Source: Flavobacterium ovatum
GTDB taxonomy: Bacteria; Bacteroidota; Bacteroidia; Flavobacteriales; Flavobacteriaceae
Assembly: GCF_040703125.1 (NCBI RefSeq)
Contig: NZ_CP160035.1
Span: 1,054,001-1,118,000, forward strand
DNA: 64,000 nucleotides
Direction of reading: 5' to 3'
Positions 16,073-25,472 of the stretch are shown here, piece by piece. Every line of letters begins with the position of its first letter. Position 1 is the first letter of the stretch. The position numbers and the translations under genes are program-made. The notes under the pieces were generated by a model. That model ran no database searches, had not been told where the DNA came from, and saw only the letters and a list, made by a program, of their open reading frames with translations.

Positions 16073-16861
16073 ATGGAAAAAGTAAAAGCAAAAAAACACC
16101 TCGGACAACATTTCTTAAAAGACGAAAGCATTGCCAAGGCAATTGCCGACACCTTGAATTTAGAAGGGTACGATGATGTTTTGGAAATTGGACCAGGAAT
16201 GGGAGTGCTAACGAAATATTTGTTAGAAAAACCCGTGACGACTTATGTAGTCGAAATTGATACCGAATCGGTCGAATATTTGGATGCTAATTATCCAAAA
16301 TTAAAAGATAAAATTATCTCTAAAGATTTCTTAAAATACGATATCAACGAGATTTTTGCAGGGAAGCAATTCGCAATCATAGGGAATTTCCCGTATAACA
16401 TTTCGACTCAAATTGTGTTCCGAATGTTAGAATTCAAGGAGCAAGTTCCTGAGTTCTCTGGGATGTTCCAAAAAGAGGTGGCAGAACGTATTTGCGAGAA
16501 GAAAGGAACCAAGGCTTACGGTATATTATCGGTCTTGGCACAAGCTTTTTATGATGCTGAATATCTGTTTACGGTTGATGAACACGTGTTCAACCCACCG
16601 CCAAAAGTAAAATCAGGCGTGTTGCGTTTGCGTCGTAAAAAAGATTTCAGTTTACCATGTAGCCAGAAGTTATTTTTTACGGTAGTTAAAACCGCCTTTC
16701 AACAACGTAGAAAGACTTTGCGCAATAGTTTAAAAACCCTAAATTTGTCCGACGCTCTGAGAGAAGACGAAGTTTTTAACCTTAGACCTGAACAATTAAA
16801 CGTAGCCCAATTTATAGAATTGACCCAAAAAATAGAAGCCGATGGAATTCAAAATCAGTAA
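16073..16861 (+). CDS. rsmA: 16S rRNA (adenine(1518)-N(6)/adenine(1519)-N(6))-dimethyltransferase
   Basis: A 262-residue cytoplasmic S-adenosylmethionine-dependent enzyme (KsgA) that dimethylates two adjacent adenines in helix 45 of 16S rRNA late in small-subunit assembly. The start [20 protein letters not shown], motif [16 protein letters not shown] and the catalytic NFPYNIS (the NLPY-type motif) are present; the C-terminal helical domain has [14 protein letters not shown]. Length is normal. Its last 20 bases overlap the start of mgtE in another frame, so the two are translationally linked. Confidence 0.98.
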   Translation: MEKVKAKKHLGQHFLKDESIAKAIADTLNLEGYDDVLEIGPGMGVLTKYLLEKPVTTYVVEIDTESVEYLDANYPKLKDKIISKDFLKYDINEIFAGKQFAIIGNFPYNISTQIVFRMLEFKEQVPEFSGMFQKEVAERICEKKGTKAYGILSVLAQAFYDAEYLFTVDEHVFNPPPKVKSGVLRLRRKKDFSLPCSQKLFFTVVKTAFQQRRKTLRNSLKTLNLSDALREDEVFNLRPEQLNVAQFIELTQKIEADGIQNQ

Positions 16862-18194
16862 AGCATTAATACTCGAACTAGAGCAGCACATTGTAAATAA
16901 AAACGATAGGGAATTAGAATTCTTGTTGAATGATATGCACCATGCTGATATAGCCGAGATATTAGATGAACTGGATTTTGATGAAGCAACCTATATTTTT
17001 AAGGTATTAGATTCTGAGAAAACCGCGGAGATTCTTCTAGAACTAGAAGATGATTTGCGTGAAAATATATTAAGTCGCCTTTCGGCAAAAGAAATTGCGG
17101 AGGAATTAGACGAGTTGGATACCGATGATGCGGCGGATATTATTGCCGAATTATCACAAGCCAAAAAAGAAGAGGTTATCTCTGAATTGGAAGATTTAGA
17201 GCATGCCAAAGATATTATTGACTTGTTGCGCTACGATGAAGATACCGCTGGTGGACTCATGGGGAAAGAACTTGTCAAGGTCAATGAAAACTGGAATGTC
17301 TTGACTTGTGTCAAAGAAATGAGAGCACAAGCCGAAAACGTTTCTCGTGTGCATTCTATTTATGTGGTTGATGACGAAAACCGATTGAAAGGACGTTTGT
17401 CACTCAAAGATTTATTGACTACCTCAACCAAAGCACAAATTTCTGAAATTTATATCAACAACGTAACTTCGGTTAGTGTAGATGCTGAGGATGTTGAGGT
17501 AGCGCGTATCATGCAAAAATACGATTTAGAAGCCATTCCTGTAATTGATGCCATGGGCCGATTAGTAGGCCGAATCACCATTGATGATATTATCGATGTA
17601 ATTCGTGAAGAAGCGGACAAGGATTACCAGTTAGCAGCAGGTATCTCCAAAGATGTTGAAGCAGATGATAGTATTCTTGAATTGACCAAAGCCCGTTTGC
17701 CGTGGTTGGTCCTCGCTCTTTTGGGTGGTTTTATCACCGTTAGAGTGTTAGGATTGTTTGAAGGGGCTATGTTACAACACGGAAAATTATTTTTTTTCAC
17801 CCCGCTTATTGCTGCAATGGCAGGAAATGTAGGCGTACAATCTTCGGCAATTATTGTGCAAGGTTTGGCAAATGATACCTTGAGTGGTTCGTTGTTCAAC
17901 CGACTCATTAAAGAAATTTCCTTAAGTTTATTAAACGGAGCTATTCTGGCTGTAATTCTCTTTATAGGAAGTTATTTCCTTTTGGGAGAGCCTTTGATTA
18001 TTGGTTTTGTGGTGTGTTCTGCTTTGATTTCGGTAATTATAATTGCTTCATTAATTGGAACTTTCGTTCCCTTATTACTGGATAAATTTGGAATTGACCC
18101 CGCTTTAGCAACAGGCCCATTTATCACAACCAGTAACGATATTTGTGGAATATTAATTTATTTTTCCATAGCAAGATTGATTTTGGGATTTTAG
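16842..18194 (+). CDS. mgtE: Magnesium transporter MgtE
   Basis: A 450-residue inner-membrane Mg2+ channel/transporter. An acidic N-terminal superhelical domain (about 1-130, repeated [21 protein letters not shown] segments) precedes paired CBS domains (about 137-255; [20 protein letters not shown] and [20 protein letters not shown]). Five membrane helices follow from about residue 285, with the family signature [20 protein letters not shown] and the C-terminal [17 protein letters not shown]. The N-terminal and CBS domains sense cytoplasmic Mg2+. The ATG overlaps rsmA by 20 bases. Family length and motifs are complete. Confidence 0.97.
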   Translation: MEFKISKALILELEQHIVNKNDRELEFLLNDMHHADIAEILDELDFDEATYIFKVLDSEKTAEILLELEDDLRENILSRLSAKEIAEELDELDTDDAADIIAELSQAKKEEVISELEDLEHAKDIIDLLRYDEDTAGGLMGKELVKVNENWNVLTCVKEMRAQAENVSRVHSIYVVDDENRLKGRLSLKDLLTTSTKAQISEIYINNVTSVSVDAEDVEVARIMQKYDLEAIPVIDAMGRLVGRITIDDIIDVIREEADKDYQLAAGISKDVEADDSILELTKARLPWLVLALLGGFITVRVLGLFEGAMLQHGKLFFFTPLIAAMAGNVGVQSSAIIVQGLANDTLSGSLFNRLIKEISLSLLNGAILAVILFIGSYFLLGEPLIIGFVVCSALISVIIIASLIGTFVPLLLDKFGIDPALATGPFITTSNDICGILIYFSIARLILGF

Positions 18195-18278
18195 AAAACA
18201 AAAAATAGTAAGGAACACTTTCCGTTATACTCCTTTTTCTTCGGATAGGGTTGGGGAGAGTAAATTAAATAAATAATC

Positions 18279-19058
18279 ATGAAAATACATATTATAGGTG
18301 GCGGAAATCTTGGAGTTTCAGTTGCGGTAGGAATTGCTAAATTCACCGAAGGAAATCAAGTAACTGTTACTCGTCGTAACGTAGCGAACATTAAACACCT
18401 AGAGTCCCTGGGTATTATTGTTTCTTCTGATAACAAACATAACATTCAAGAAGCCGATGTTGTTCTTTTGACAATCAAACCGTACCAAGTAGATTTAGTT
18501 TTGGCTGAAATACTTCCTGTACTGTCAGACAAAATCATCGCTTCGGCAGTGAGTGGTTTGTCAATTGAGTCCCTTCAAAATAAAATTGGGACAGAGCATC
18601 ACGCTATCCGTGTGATGCCAAATATTGCTGCTCAATTTGGTGAATCTGCAACTTGTATCACTTTTCAAGAAGACAAAGCAAGCTATGGACAACAATTAGT
18701 GACTTTGTTCGAAGGGCTAGGAACTGCTCCTGTTATTGACGAAAAATTAATGGATGCAGCCACCGTTTTAGCGGCTAGCGGAACCGCATTTGCTTTGCGC
18801 TATATGCGTGCGTCGATGCAAGCTGGAATCGAAATTGGTTTTGACTGGAAAACGGCTTTGCAGATTTCTGCACAAACTGTAAAAGGTGCCGCGGAAATGT
18901 TAATGCAAGAACAAATTCACCCAGAGCAATTAATTGACCGTGTTACAACGCCGCAAGGCTGTACCATTGCAGGATTAAGCGAAATGGAATCTCATGGTTT
19001 CAGTTCGTCCTTGATTCGTGGAATCAAAGCAGCTTTGAAACAAATTAAAGGGAAATAA
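18279..19058 (+). CDS. proC: Pyrroline-5-carboxylate reductase
   Basis: A 259-residue cytoplasmic enzyme that reduces 1-pyrroline-5-carboxylate to proline with NAD(P)H. The Rossmann motif is IIGGGNLGVSVAVGI at the N-terminus. The C-terminal dimerisation domain carries the family signature in VLAASGTAFALRYMRA, then KGAAEMLMQ and DRVTTPQGCTIAGLSEM. Length is slightly below the usual 265-275 but both domains are complete. It is followed by a perfect inverted repeat and then the 2-hydroxyacid dehydrogenase on the same strand. Confidence 0.95.
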   Translation: MKIHIIGGGNLGVSVAVGIAKFTEGNQVTVTRRNVANIKHLESLGIIVSSDNKHNIQEADVVLLTIKPYQVDLVLAEILPVLSDKIIASAVSGLSIESLQNKIGTEHHAIRVMPNIAAQFGESATCITFQEDKASYGQQLVTLFEGLGTAPVIDEKLMDAATVLAASGTAFALRYMRASMQAGIEIGFDWKTALQISAQTVKGAAEMLMQEQIHPEQLIDRVTTPQGCTIAGLSEMESHGFSSSLIRGIKAALKQIKGK

Positions 19059-19081
19059 AAAATTTGTGATTAACGAATGAA

Positions 19082-19127
19082 GATTAACTATTTTTGATTT
19101 TACATCTGAAATCAAAAATAGTTAATC
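19082..19127. repeat. Perfect 19-bp inverted repeat between proC and the dehydrogenase gene
   Basis: Arms 19082-19100 (GATTAACTATTTTTGATTT) and 19109-19127 are exact complements around an 8-base loop. No T run follows on the + strand, so it is not a standard terminator; it could be an mRNA-processing or attenuating hairpin, or a repeat element. Confidence 0.85.
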
Positions 19128-19164
19128 CTCAATCTGAAATAATTTAAGTTTAAAATAAAATATT

Positions 19165-20115
19165 TTGAGAGAAATTAAGATTCTTCATATCGATAGCAAC
19201 AATCCCGTTATGATGGAACAATTGCAAACTGCTGGTTTTGTGAATCACGAAGATTTCACGTCTTCCAAAGAAGCAATCGAATCTAAAATCCAAGACTATA
19301 ACGGAATTGTAATTCGCAGTCGTTTCAAGATTGATAAAGCCTTTTTGGACAAAGCGACCAATTTGCAATTCATCGCTAGAGTAGGAGCAGGACTAGAAAG
19401 TATTGATTGTGACTATGCTAAAACTAAAAACATTACGTTAATCGCCGCGCCCGAAGGAAACCGCAACGCGGTAGCCGAACACACACTTGGAATGATTTTG
19501 TCTTTATTCAACAACCTCAATCAAGCTGATAGAGAAATCCGTTCTGGACAATGGAACCGCGAAAGCAACCGTGGTCATGAACTAGATGGAAAAACAGTTG
19601 GAATTATTGGGTATGGTAATATGGGGAAATCGTTCGCCAAAAAACTAAGAGGTTTTAATGTCGATGTAATTTGTTACGATATTCAAGAAAATGTGGGCGA
19701 TGAAAACTGCAAACAAGTTTCATTGCAAGAACTCCAACAGAAAGTAGATGTTCTCAGCTTGCACATTCCGTGGACGCCAGAGACCAACGGGATGGTCAAT
19801 AAAGTATTTATAGATGGATTTGTCAAACCTTTTTGGATTATGAACACATCAAGAGGTAATAACATCGTTACGTCTGATCTGGTAGCTGCAATGCGGTCTG
19901 GAAAAGTCTTGGGCGCTGGCTTAGATGTGTTAGAATATGAAAAACTATCCTTTGAAACTCTTTTTCAAGAAAACGACACCCCCGAGGCTTTTCAATATTT
20001 GCTAGATGCTTCAAATGTAATTTTGTCTCCTCACGTTGCTGGTTGGACTTTTGAAAGTCACGAACGACTGGCACAAGTGATTGTAGATAAGATTATGATG
20101 AAGTATGCTTTATAA
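19165..20115 (+). CDS. D-2-hydroxyacid dehydrogenase (phosphoglycerate dehydrogenase-like)
   Basis: A 316-residue cytoplasmic NAD-dependent dehydrogenase. A TTG start is used because a stop lies three codons upstream and the next ATG (residue 15) would remove the first strand of the substrate domain (REIKILHIDSNNP). The NAD-binding motif is GIIGYGNMGKSFAKKL. The catalytic triad of the family is visible: Arg in MNTSRGNNIV, Glu in the DVLEYEK region and His in LSPHVAGWTFESHERL. It lacks the C-terminal ACT domain of long SerA forms. Its substrate cannot be read from sequence; 3-phosphoglycerate is possible. Confidence 0.88.
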   Translation: MREIKILHIDSNNPVMMEQLQTAGFVNHEDFTSSKEAIESKIQDYNGIVIRSRFKIDKAFLDKATNLQFIARVGAGLESIDCDYAKTKNITLIAAPEGNRNAVAEHTLGMILSLFNNLNQADREIRSGQWNRESNRGHELDGKTVGIIGYGNMGKSFAKKLRGFNVDVICYDIQENVGDENCKQVSLQELQQKVDVLSLHIPWTPETNGMVNKVFIDGFVKPFWIMNTSRGNNIVTSDLVAAMRSGKVLGAGLDVLEYEKLSFETLFQENDTPEAFQYLLDASNVILSPHVAGWTFESHERLAQVIVDKIMMKYAL

Positions 20116-20240
20116 GTATTTATTAGATGTAATTAGTTATAAAACAATATGTTGGAATGACTCTCTGGTGATTGTGTAATTAGTAATTCCGTTTTTTTTC
20201 GTATATTTAAAGGACAATTAACCCTCTAAATTACTTTATC

Positions 20241-20522
20241 ATGGAAAATTCAAGTCATACGCATTGGAGTGACCCGCATTCCTATGAGGAAGATAGTAAA
20301 CGATTAGCAGCGGGAATTTTAGCCATTATTTTAGGGCCTCTCGGAATTCATAAATTCCTATTAGGATATAATATACAAGGTGTTTTATGGATTATTCTGA
20401 GTATGGCTACCTTTGGTTCTTTGACCGCTTTACTGGGGCTAGTTGAAGGAATTATTTATTTGTCAAAATCAGATCAAGAGTTTTACGATACCTACCAACT
20501 CCATCATAAAAAATGGTTTTAA
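20241..20522 (+). CDS. TM2 domain-containing membrane protein
   Basis: A 93-residue protein. After a polar start (residues 1-20) come two membrane helices joined by a short turn: LAAGILAIILGPLGIHKFLLGYNIQG and LWIILSMATFGSLTALLGLVEGIIYL, with the TM2 features G-P-L-G-x-H-K-F near the first helix and a closing acidic DQEFYDTYQ tail. The function of the family is unknown. The gene stands alone, with a shared bidirectional terminator 3 bases after its stop. Confidence 0.9.
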   Translation: MENSSHTHWSDPHSYEEDSKRLAAGILAIILGPLGIHKFLLGYNIQGVLWIILSMATFGSLTALLGLVEGIIYLSKSDQEFYDTYQLHHKKWF

Positions 20523-20524
20523 AT

Positions 20525-20554
20525 AAAAAAGTCTCGATATATCGAGACTTTTTT
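20525..20554. terminator. Bidirectional terminator between convergent TM2 and olsF genes
   Basis: A perfect 14-bp stem AAAAAAGTCTCGAT with its complement gives a T run on both strands. It ends 1 base before the olsF stop on the minus strand. Confidence 0.92.
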
Positions 20555-20555
20555 G

Positions 20556-22373
20556 CTATAATTCAGATTCGTGTTCTCCTTTTTCATTGAGTTTTCGTTC
20601 GAGTTCTGCTTGAAATTCTTCCATAACGGGTTTCATTGTGCTTTCTGGAATATCTTCTACTCTTATGTACATTAGTCCATCAACGGCATTGTTAAATAGT
20701 GGGTCAACATTAAAAGCAACAACTCTAGCATTTTGTTTGATGTATTTTTTAATCAAAACAGGTAAACGTAAAACACCTGGTTCTAGTTCGTCAATGATTT
20801 TGTCAAACTTATTCAAATCGGCTTCCGTTTCATTAAAGATGAAATCTTTATCGGCATCCTTTAATTTTACTTTATAGGCTTTTTTTGGATGAATGTATTG
20901 CGCAATATAGGGATCATAATAATTAGACTTCATAAACTGAATCATCAATGATTTAGAAAAATCTGAAAATTGATTACTAATACTGACACCTCCCATTAAA
21001 TATTTGTGTTCAGGAAAACGCAAAGTAGTATGGATAATTCCTTTCCATAGCAAGAACAAAGGCATTGGTTTTTGTTGGTATTCTTTGATGATAAAAGCGC
21101 GTCCCATTTCGATGCTTTTGCTCATCATATCATGTAATTCCGGTTCAAAACGGAAAAGGTCATTCAAATAGAATCCTTCGATGCCGTGGTTTTTATAAAT
21201 TTCAGAACCCAATCCCATGCGGTAAGCTCCTGCAATTTTTTTACCTTCTTCATCCCAAAGGAAAAGATGGTGGTAATATTGGTCAAATTTATCCAAGTCA
21301 ATCGGTTCATTCGTTCCCTCGCCTACTTCTCTAAAAGTGATTTCACGAAGGCGACCTATTTCATGTAGGATATTTGGGATAGATTTTGCCTGCGCAAAAA
21401 ATACTTCGTAATTTTTACTTTGCAAAAGGCGGCAATCTGTATCTCTTAATGCTTTTACTTCGCTTATAATGTTGTCAACATTTGCTGGGGTTACAATTTC
21501 CTTTGGGCTTCTTGGTATTTTTAAGCTCGGAGTAGAAATCAATTTGCTTTCCTTTTCAAAAGGATTAGCAAGTATGTACGTTTTCTTTCTCAAAAATTCA
21601 GAGTAGGATTCAAGCGTTTTGTGCTCATTTTGTTCGTTTACGGAAATAGGTTTTCCAATACGTACTTTAATGATTCTGTTTTTTTGACTAAAAACTTCCG
21701 AGGGTAATTTGGCGGTACGAAGTGTTCCACTAATTTTGGAAAGTAAATAAAATAAACCGCTATTTTTAGCATGAAAATATATAGGAACTACAGGAACTTG
21801 TGCTTTTCTAATCACTTTGATCGCTCCTTCTTCCCAAGGTTTATCTACCATTAATTTCCCGTCTTTATAACTAGAAACTTCTCCTGCTGGAAACATGCCC
21901 AGAGGTTTCCCATCACTCAAATGGCGTAAAGTTTCCTTGATTCCTACCACACTTGATTTAGCATCCTTGTGATTTTCAAAAGGATTTACGGGCATGATGT
22001 ATTGTTTCAAAGGTTCAATACGATGCAAAAGAAAGTTGGCGATAATTTTAAAATTGGGTTCTCTTTCGAGCATTAATTTCAATAATAAAACGCCATCGAT
22101 TCCGCCTAGGGGATGATTGGAAATAGTGATATAAGCACCGCTTTTTGGTAGGCGTTTTAAGTCTTCTTCTGGTATTTCAAATTTAATTTGTAAGTCATCT
22201 ACAATACCATCTAAAAAAGCAAGCTCTTTTAGATGTTTATTTCTGTTGTAAACTTTGTTTAACGTTGAAATTCTCAGAATCTTCATTAATAGCCACCCTG
22301 AAAAAGTCCCTAAAATTCCGTATTTCTCAAGATTGATAGCTTTCGCAACTTCTTTGGCACTAACTAAACCCAT
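20556..22373 (-). CDS. olsF: Bifunctional ornithine-lipid-type acyltransferase, OlsF architecture
   Basis: About 605 residues from the ATG at 22373 (MGLVSAKEVAKAINLEKYG). An earlier in-frame ATG at 22421 is disfavoured because a promoter -7 element (22400-22407) lies between them. The N-terminal half is a lysophospholipid acyltransferase-like domain with TISNHPLGGIDGVLLL near residues 80-95 and FPAGEVSSY further on. The C-terminal half (about 325-510) is an OlsB-like GNAT acyltransferase (LREITFREVGEGTNEPIDLD, then KIAGAYRMGLG). This fusion is the OlsF arrangement known from Serratia and Flavobacterium johnsoniae: the C-terminal part N-acylates ornithine and the N-terminal part adds the second acyl chain. 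Glycine or another amino acid is possible as acceptor. It acts at the inner membrane. Confidence 0.83.
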   Translation of the reverse strand: MGLVSAKEVAKAINLEKYGILGTFSGWLLMKILRISTLNKVYNRNKHLKELAFLDGIVDDLQIKFEIPEEDLKRLPKSGAYITISNHPLGGIDGVLLLKLMLEREPNFKIIANFLLHRIEPLKQYIMPVNPFENHKDAKSSVVGIKETLRHLSDGKPLGMFPAGEVSSYKDGKLMVDKPWEEGAIKVIRKAQVPVVPIYFHAKNSGLFYLLSKISGTLRTAKLPSEVFSQKNRIIKVRIGKPISVNEQNEHKTLESYSEFLRKKTYILANPFEKESKLISTPSLKIPRSPKEIVTPANVDNIISEVKALRDTDCRLLQSKNYEVFFAQAKSIPNILHEIGRLREITFREVGEGTNEPIDLDKFDQYYHHLFLWDEEGKKIAGAYRMGLGSEIYKNHGIEGFYLNDLFRFEPELHDMMSKSIEMGRAFIIKEYQQKPMPLFLLWKGIIHTTLRFPEHKYLMGGVSISNQFSDFSKSLMIQFMKSNYYDPYIAQYIHPKKAYKVKLKDADKDFIFNETEADLNKFDKIIDELEPGVLRLPVLIKKYIKQNARVVAFNVDPLFNNAVDGLMYIRVEDIPESTMKPVMEEFQAELERKLNEKGEHESEL

Positions 22374-22399
22374 GTGTTTTTTTGTTTTTGAGCGAAAAA

Positions 22400-22428
22400 C
22401 AAAGATAGAAAAAAACTCCATTATTCAA
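22400..22428 (-). promoter_or_regulatory. olsF promoter
   Basis: On the minus strand TTG (22428-22426) is separated by 18 bases from TATCTTTG (22407-22400), a match to the Bacteroidota -33/-7 pattern. Transcription should begin near 22394, leaving a leader of about 20 bases before the ATG at 22373. Confidence 0.7.
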
Positions 22429-22514
22429 CTATGACCGAATTCTATTTTCGGGTTTTGTGCTACATCCTTTTTATTTTTTAGTACTTTTGAGACAATAAAA
22501 AAAATAGATTCAGT

Positions 22515-23279
22515 ATGAAAATTATATCCTATAATGTGAATGGAATACGTGCAGCCATTTCTAAAGGGTTCATTGATTGGTTAAAACAAGCAAATCCAGA
22601 TGTGATTTGTCTTCAAGAAATTAAAGCAACTCCAGAGCAAGTGCCGTTGGCAGATTTTGAAGCGGCGGGTTACCCCTATCATTATTGGTTTCCTGCCACA
22701 AAAAAAGGATATAGTGGTGTGGCTATATTGTCAAAAATAAAACCTAATAATGTGGTTTATGGCACGGGAATTGAGCATATGGATTTCGAAGGACGAAACA
22801 TTAGAGTCGATTTTGATTCAGTTTCAGTCATGAGTTTATATTTGCCATCTGGGACTAACAGTGAGCGATTGAGTCATAAGTTTATGTTTATGGACGATTT
22901 TCAAGAATATATTACACAACTGAAACAAGAAATTCCTAATCTAGTGATTTGTGGGGATTATAATATTTGCCATGAAGCGATAGATATTCATGACCCTGTG
23001 CGAAATAAAAAAACATCTGGATTTTTGCCAGAAGAAAGAGCTTGGTTAGATGTTTTTTTAAAAAATGGATTCATCGACAGTTTTCGTTTTTTGAACAAAG
23101 AACCGGATAATTATACCTGGTGGACGATGCGTTTTCCTTCTGCGAGATTAAATAATAAAGGATGGCGTATTGATTATTGTCTGGTGAGTGAGCCTTTGAA
23201 GGACAGAATTACAAGAGCCTTAATTTTGCCCGAAGCCAAACATTCTGACCATTGTCCGATTGTAGTTGAAATAGAATAG
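22515..23279 (+). CDS. xthA: Exodeoxyribonuclease III
   Basis: A 254-residue Mg2+-dependent exonuclease III/AP endonuclease of base-excision repair. The active-site residues expected for the family are visible: Asn7/Asn9 in ISYNVNGIRA, Glu35 in CLQEIKATP, the Asp/Asn pair in VICGDYNICHEAIDIHDP, and the Asp-His pair in HSDHCPIVVEIE at the C-terminus. Length is typical. A -7 element TACTTTTG lies at 22482-22489, 26 bases before the ATG. The gene is divergent from olsF, with an intergenic space of about 140 bases holding both promoters. Confidence 0.96.
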   Translation: MKIISYNVNGIRAAISKGFIDWLKQANPDVICLQEIKATPEQVPLADFEAAGYPYHYWFPATKKGYSGVAILSKIKPNNVVYGTGIEHMDFEGRNIRVDFDSVSVMSLYLPSGTNSERLSHKFMFMDDFQEYITQLKQEIPNLVICGDYNICHEAIDIHDPVRNKKTSGFLPEERAWLDVFLKNGFIDSFRFLNKEPDNYTWWTMRFPSARLNNKGWRIDYCLVSEPLKDRITRALILPEAKHSDHCPIVVEIE

Positions 23280-23308
23280 TTTATTAATAAATATTTAAAT
23301 TTAAATTG

Positions 23309-24250
23309 ATGATAAAAAAAGTTTCCATCGGATTGTTGCTAATTGCAATGACGAGTTCTTGTGTTTCAAAAAAAATATACACCGAACTAGAAAATAAATA
23401 CACCGACTTAAAAAAAGAAAACAGAAGCCTTTCTGATGAAAATGCAGATCTTTTGAAAAGTAAAAACCAATTAGAACTGGATCAGGATGCCTTGAAGTTA
23501 GACTTAGCCAAAGTAAAAGCAGAACGTGAAAAACTCAATGCAGATTATGCTGGACTGACTGATAAGATGAATAATCTTGATGCTTCATACAAAGCATTAG
23601 AAAAAAACAGTAACGAGGCATTGCAAGCCAATATGAGTAAAAATCGTGATTTGCTTTCACAATTAGATACAAAATCTAAAGCCTTAGCTATTGAACAAGA
23701 ACGTTTGAATAAAAATGCACAACGTTTACAGGAATTAGAATCCTTGATCGCAGCTAAAGAGGAAAACATGCGCAAGCTGAAAGAAACTTTGTCGAATGCC
23801 TTGAACGGATTTGAAGGTAAAGGTTTGACTGTAGAACAAAAGAATGGGAAAGTATATGTGTCTATGGAAAATAAATTATTGTTTGGTTCTGGAAGTTGGT
23901 CAGTAGGATCTGAAGGACGTAAAGCAGTGGTTGAAGTAGGGAAGGTTTTGGGAGATAACCCTGAAATTTCAGTATTAATTGAAGGACATACAGATGATGA
24001 TCCTTATTTAGCGTCAGGACCTATTGCTAATAACTGGGATTTATCTACTAAAAGAGCGACTGCTATTGTTTCAATCTTAAGTGAGAACAAAATGATTAAT
24101 AAACAAAATCTCACGGCAGCTGGAAGAGGTGAGTTTTCTCCTTTAGCAACTAATGCTACGGCGGAAGGAAAAGCTAAAAACCGTAGAATTGAAATTATCT
24201 TAACGCCAAGATTAGATGAAATATCTAAAATGTTGAATGAAATCAATTAA
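23309..24250 (+). CDS. OmpA-family lipoprotein with coiled coil
   Basis: 313 residues from the ATG at 23309 (a TTG one codon upstream is ignored). The lipobox ends at Cys18 (AMTSSC). Residues about 22-160 are a charged heptad-rich coiled coil (YTDLKKENRSLSDENADLLK and similar). The OmpA C-terminal domain (about 185-305) has LLFGSGSWSVGSEGRKAV, the peptidoglycan-binding signature ILIEGHTDDDPY with variation (VLIEGHTDDDP), NWDLSTKRATAIV and GRGEFSPLATNATAEGKAKNRRIEI. It should tether the outer membrane to peptidoglycan. It begins 29 bases after xthA and may be co-transcribed with it; a terminator follows. Confidence 0.93.
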   Translation: MIKKVSIGLLLIAMTSSCVSKKIYTELENKYTDLKKENRSLSDENADLLKSKNQLELDQDALKLDLAKVKAEREKLNADYAGLTDKMNNLDASYKALEKNSNEALQANMSKNRDLLSQLDTKSKALAIEQERLNKNAQRLQELESLIAAKEENMRKLKETLSNALNGFEGKGLTVEQKNGKVYVSMENKLLFGSGSWSVGSEGRKAVVEVGKVLGDNPEISVLIEGHTDDDPYLASGPIANNWDLSTKRATAIVSILSENKMINKQNLTAAGRGEFSPLATNATAEGKAKNRRIEIILTPRLDEISKMLNEIN

Positions 24251-24275
24251 TTTACAATATTCTTTAAATTTTAAG

Positions 24276-24308
24276 AAAAGGTTCAGAGTTATTCTTTGAA
24301 CCTTTTTT
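24276..24308 (+). terminator. Terminator after the OmpA-family lipoprotein gene
   Basis: Stem AAAAGGTTCA pairing with TGAACCTTTT, followed by a T run. The 3' arm overlaps the -33 element of the next promoter. Confidence 0.82.
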
Positions 24309-24326
24309 CTTTTTTAGATACTTTTG
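24295..24326 (+). promoter_or_regulatory. Promoter of the aldo/keto reductase gene
   Basis: TTTG (24295-24298), 20 bases, TACTTTTG (24319-24326): a full match to the Bacteroidota -33/-7 pattern. It overlaps the 3' arm of the upstream terminator. Confidence 0.8.
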
Positions 24327-24349
24327 TCATTCAATAAAGAAATAAGTAA

Positions 24350-25390
24350 ATGCAATATAATAAATTACCTCAGACTGACATTAAAGTGAGTGAAGTGTGT
24401 CTTGGTACCATGACTTTTGGACAACAAAATACGGAGGCTGAAGGTCACGCTCAAATGGATTATGCTTTTGAAAAAGGGGTTAATTTCTTTGATACTGCCG
24501 AGATGTATTCTATTCCTGGTCATAAAGAAACCTACGGAAGTACTGAAAAGATAATTGGTTCTTGGTTCAAAAATTCAGGAAAAAGAGATAAAATTGTTTT
24601 GGCGAGTAAAATTGCAGGCCCAAGTCCTATTTTTGGCTATATGCGCGAAAAATTAGATTTTTCGCCTGTAAGCTTACAATACGCTTTGGATAATAGCTTA
24701 AAGCGTTTGCAAACAGAGTACATTGATTTATACCAACTGCATTGGCCAGAACGCAAAACTAATTTTTTTGGACAACATGGCTTTAAAGTTCAAACGGATG
24801 AATGGCAAGATAATATTCATCAAGTTTTAGAGACTTTGGATGGTTTTGTCAAATCAGGAAAAATCAAAGCTGTAGGAGTCTCTAATGAGAATCCTTGGGG
24901 TTTAATGCGTTTTCTAGAAGAAAGTAAATATCATAATTTGCCAAGAATAGCAACTGTTCAAAATCCGTATTCCTTATTAAATCGTCAATTTGAAGTAGGT
25001 TCAGCTGAAATTTGTCATCGAGAAAATGTTGGTTTGTTGGCTTATTCTCCTTTGGGTTTTGGAGTTTTGACAGGGAAGTTCTTAGAAGGAATGGAGAAAC
25101 ACCCAAAAGCAAGATTGAATTTGTTTCCACAGTACAATCGCTATAGTAGCGAACAAAGCGTAGCGGCGACTAAAATGTATCATAAAATTGCAACCAAACA
25201 TGGGCTAAGTTTAACGCAATTATCTTTAGCTTTTATAAACCAGCAAAAATATGTCACTAGTACTATTATCGGCGCAACATCAATCCCGCAACTAAAAGAA
25301 AATATTGAAGCTTTTACTGTTAAACTAACAGAAGAAATTTTGAAAGAGATTGATACTGTTCAGGCAATTTACCCTAATCCAGCACCTTAA
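24350..25390 (+). CDS. Aldo/keto reductase, Tas-like
   Basis: A 346-residue cytoplasmic NADPH-dependent oxidoreductase of the (beta/alpha)8 AKR superfamily. The catalytic tetrad regions are visible: Asp and Tyr in GVNFFDTAEMYSIPG, Lys in KIVLASKIAG, and His in YIDLYQLHWPERKTNFFG. The last phrase and the sequence QKYVTSTIIGATSIPQLKEN are typical of the Tas/YajO-like group. The substrate cannot be predicted. It has its own strong promoter and a terminator 22 bases after the stop, so it is a single-gene unit. Confidence 0.92.
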   Translation: MQYNKLPQTDIKVSEVCLGTMTFGQQNTEAEGHAQMDYAFEKGVNFFDTAEMYSIPGHKETYGSTEKIIGSWFKNSGKRDKIVLASKIAGPSPIFGYMREKLDFSPVSLQYALDNSLKRLQTEYIDLYQLHWPERKTNFFGQHGFKVQTDEWQDNIHQVLETLDGFVKSGKIKAVGVSNENPWGLMRFLEESKYHNLPRIATVQNPYSLLNRQFEVGSAEICHRENVGLLAYSPLGFGVLTGKFLEGMEKHPKARLNLFPQYNRYSSEQSVAATKMYHKIATKHGLSLTQLSLAFINQQKYVTSTIIGATSIPQLKENIEAFTVKLTEEILKEIDTVQAIYPNPAP

Positions 25391-25412
25391 AGTTTAAAGT
25401 GTAAAACTATTG

Positions 25413-25457
25413 AAACCGACTTTTCAGATTTTTTATTCTGAAGAGTCGGTTTTTTTT
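25413..25457. terminator. Terminator after the aldo/keto reductase gene
   Basis: Stem AAACCGACTTTTCAG pairing with CTGAAGAGTCGGTTT (one G-U) followed by eight T on the + strand. It is also just beyond the stop of the convergent minus-strand gene and could serve both. Confidence 0.88.
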
Positions 25458-25472
25458 GTTCCAAAAACAATA

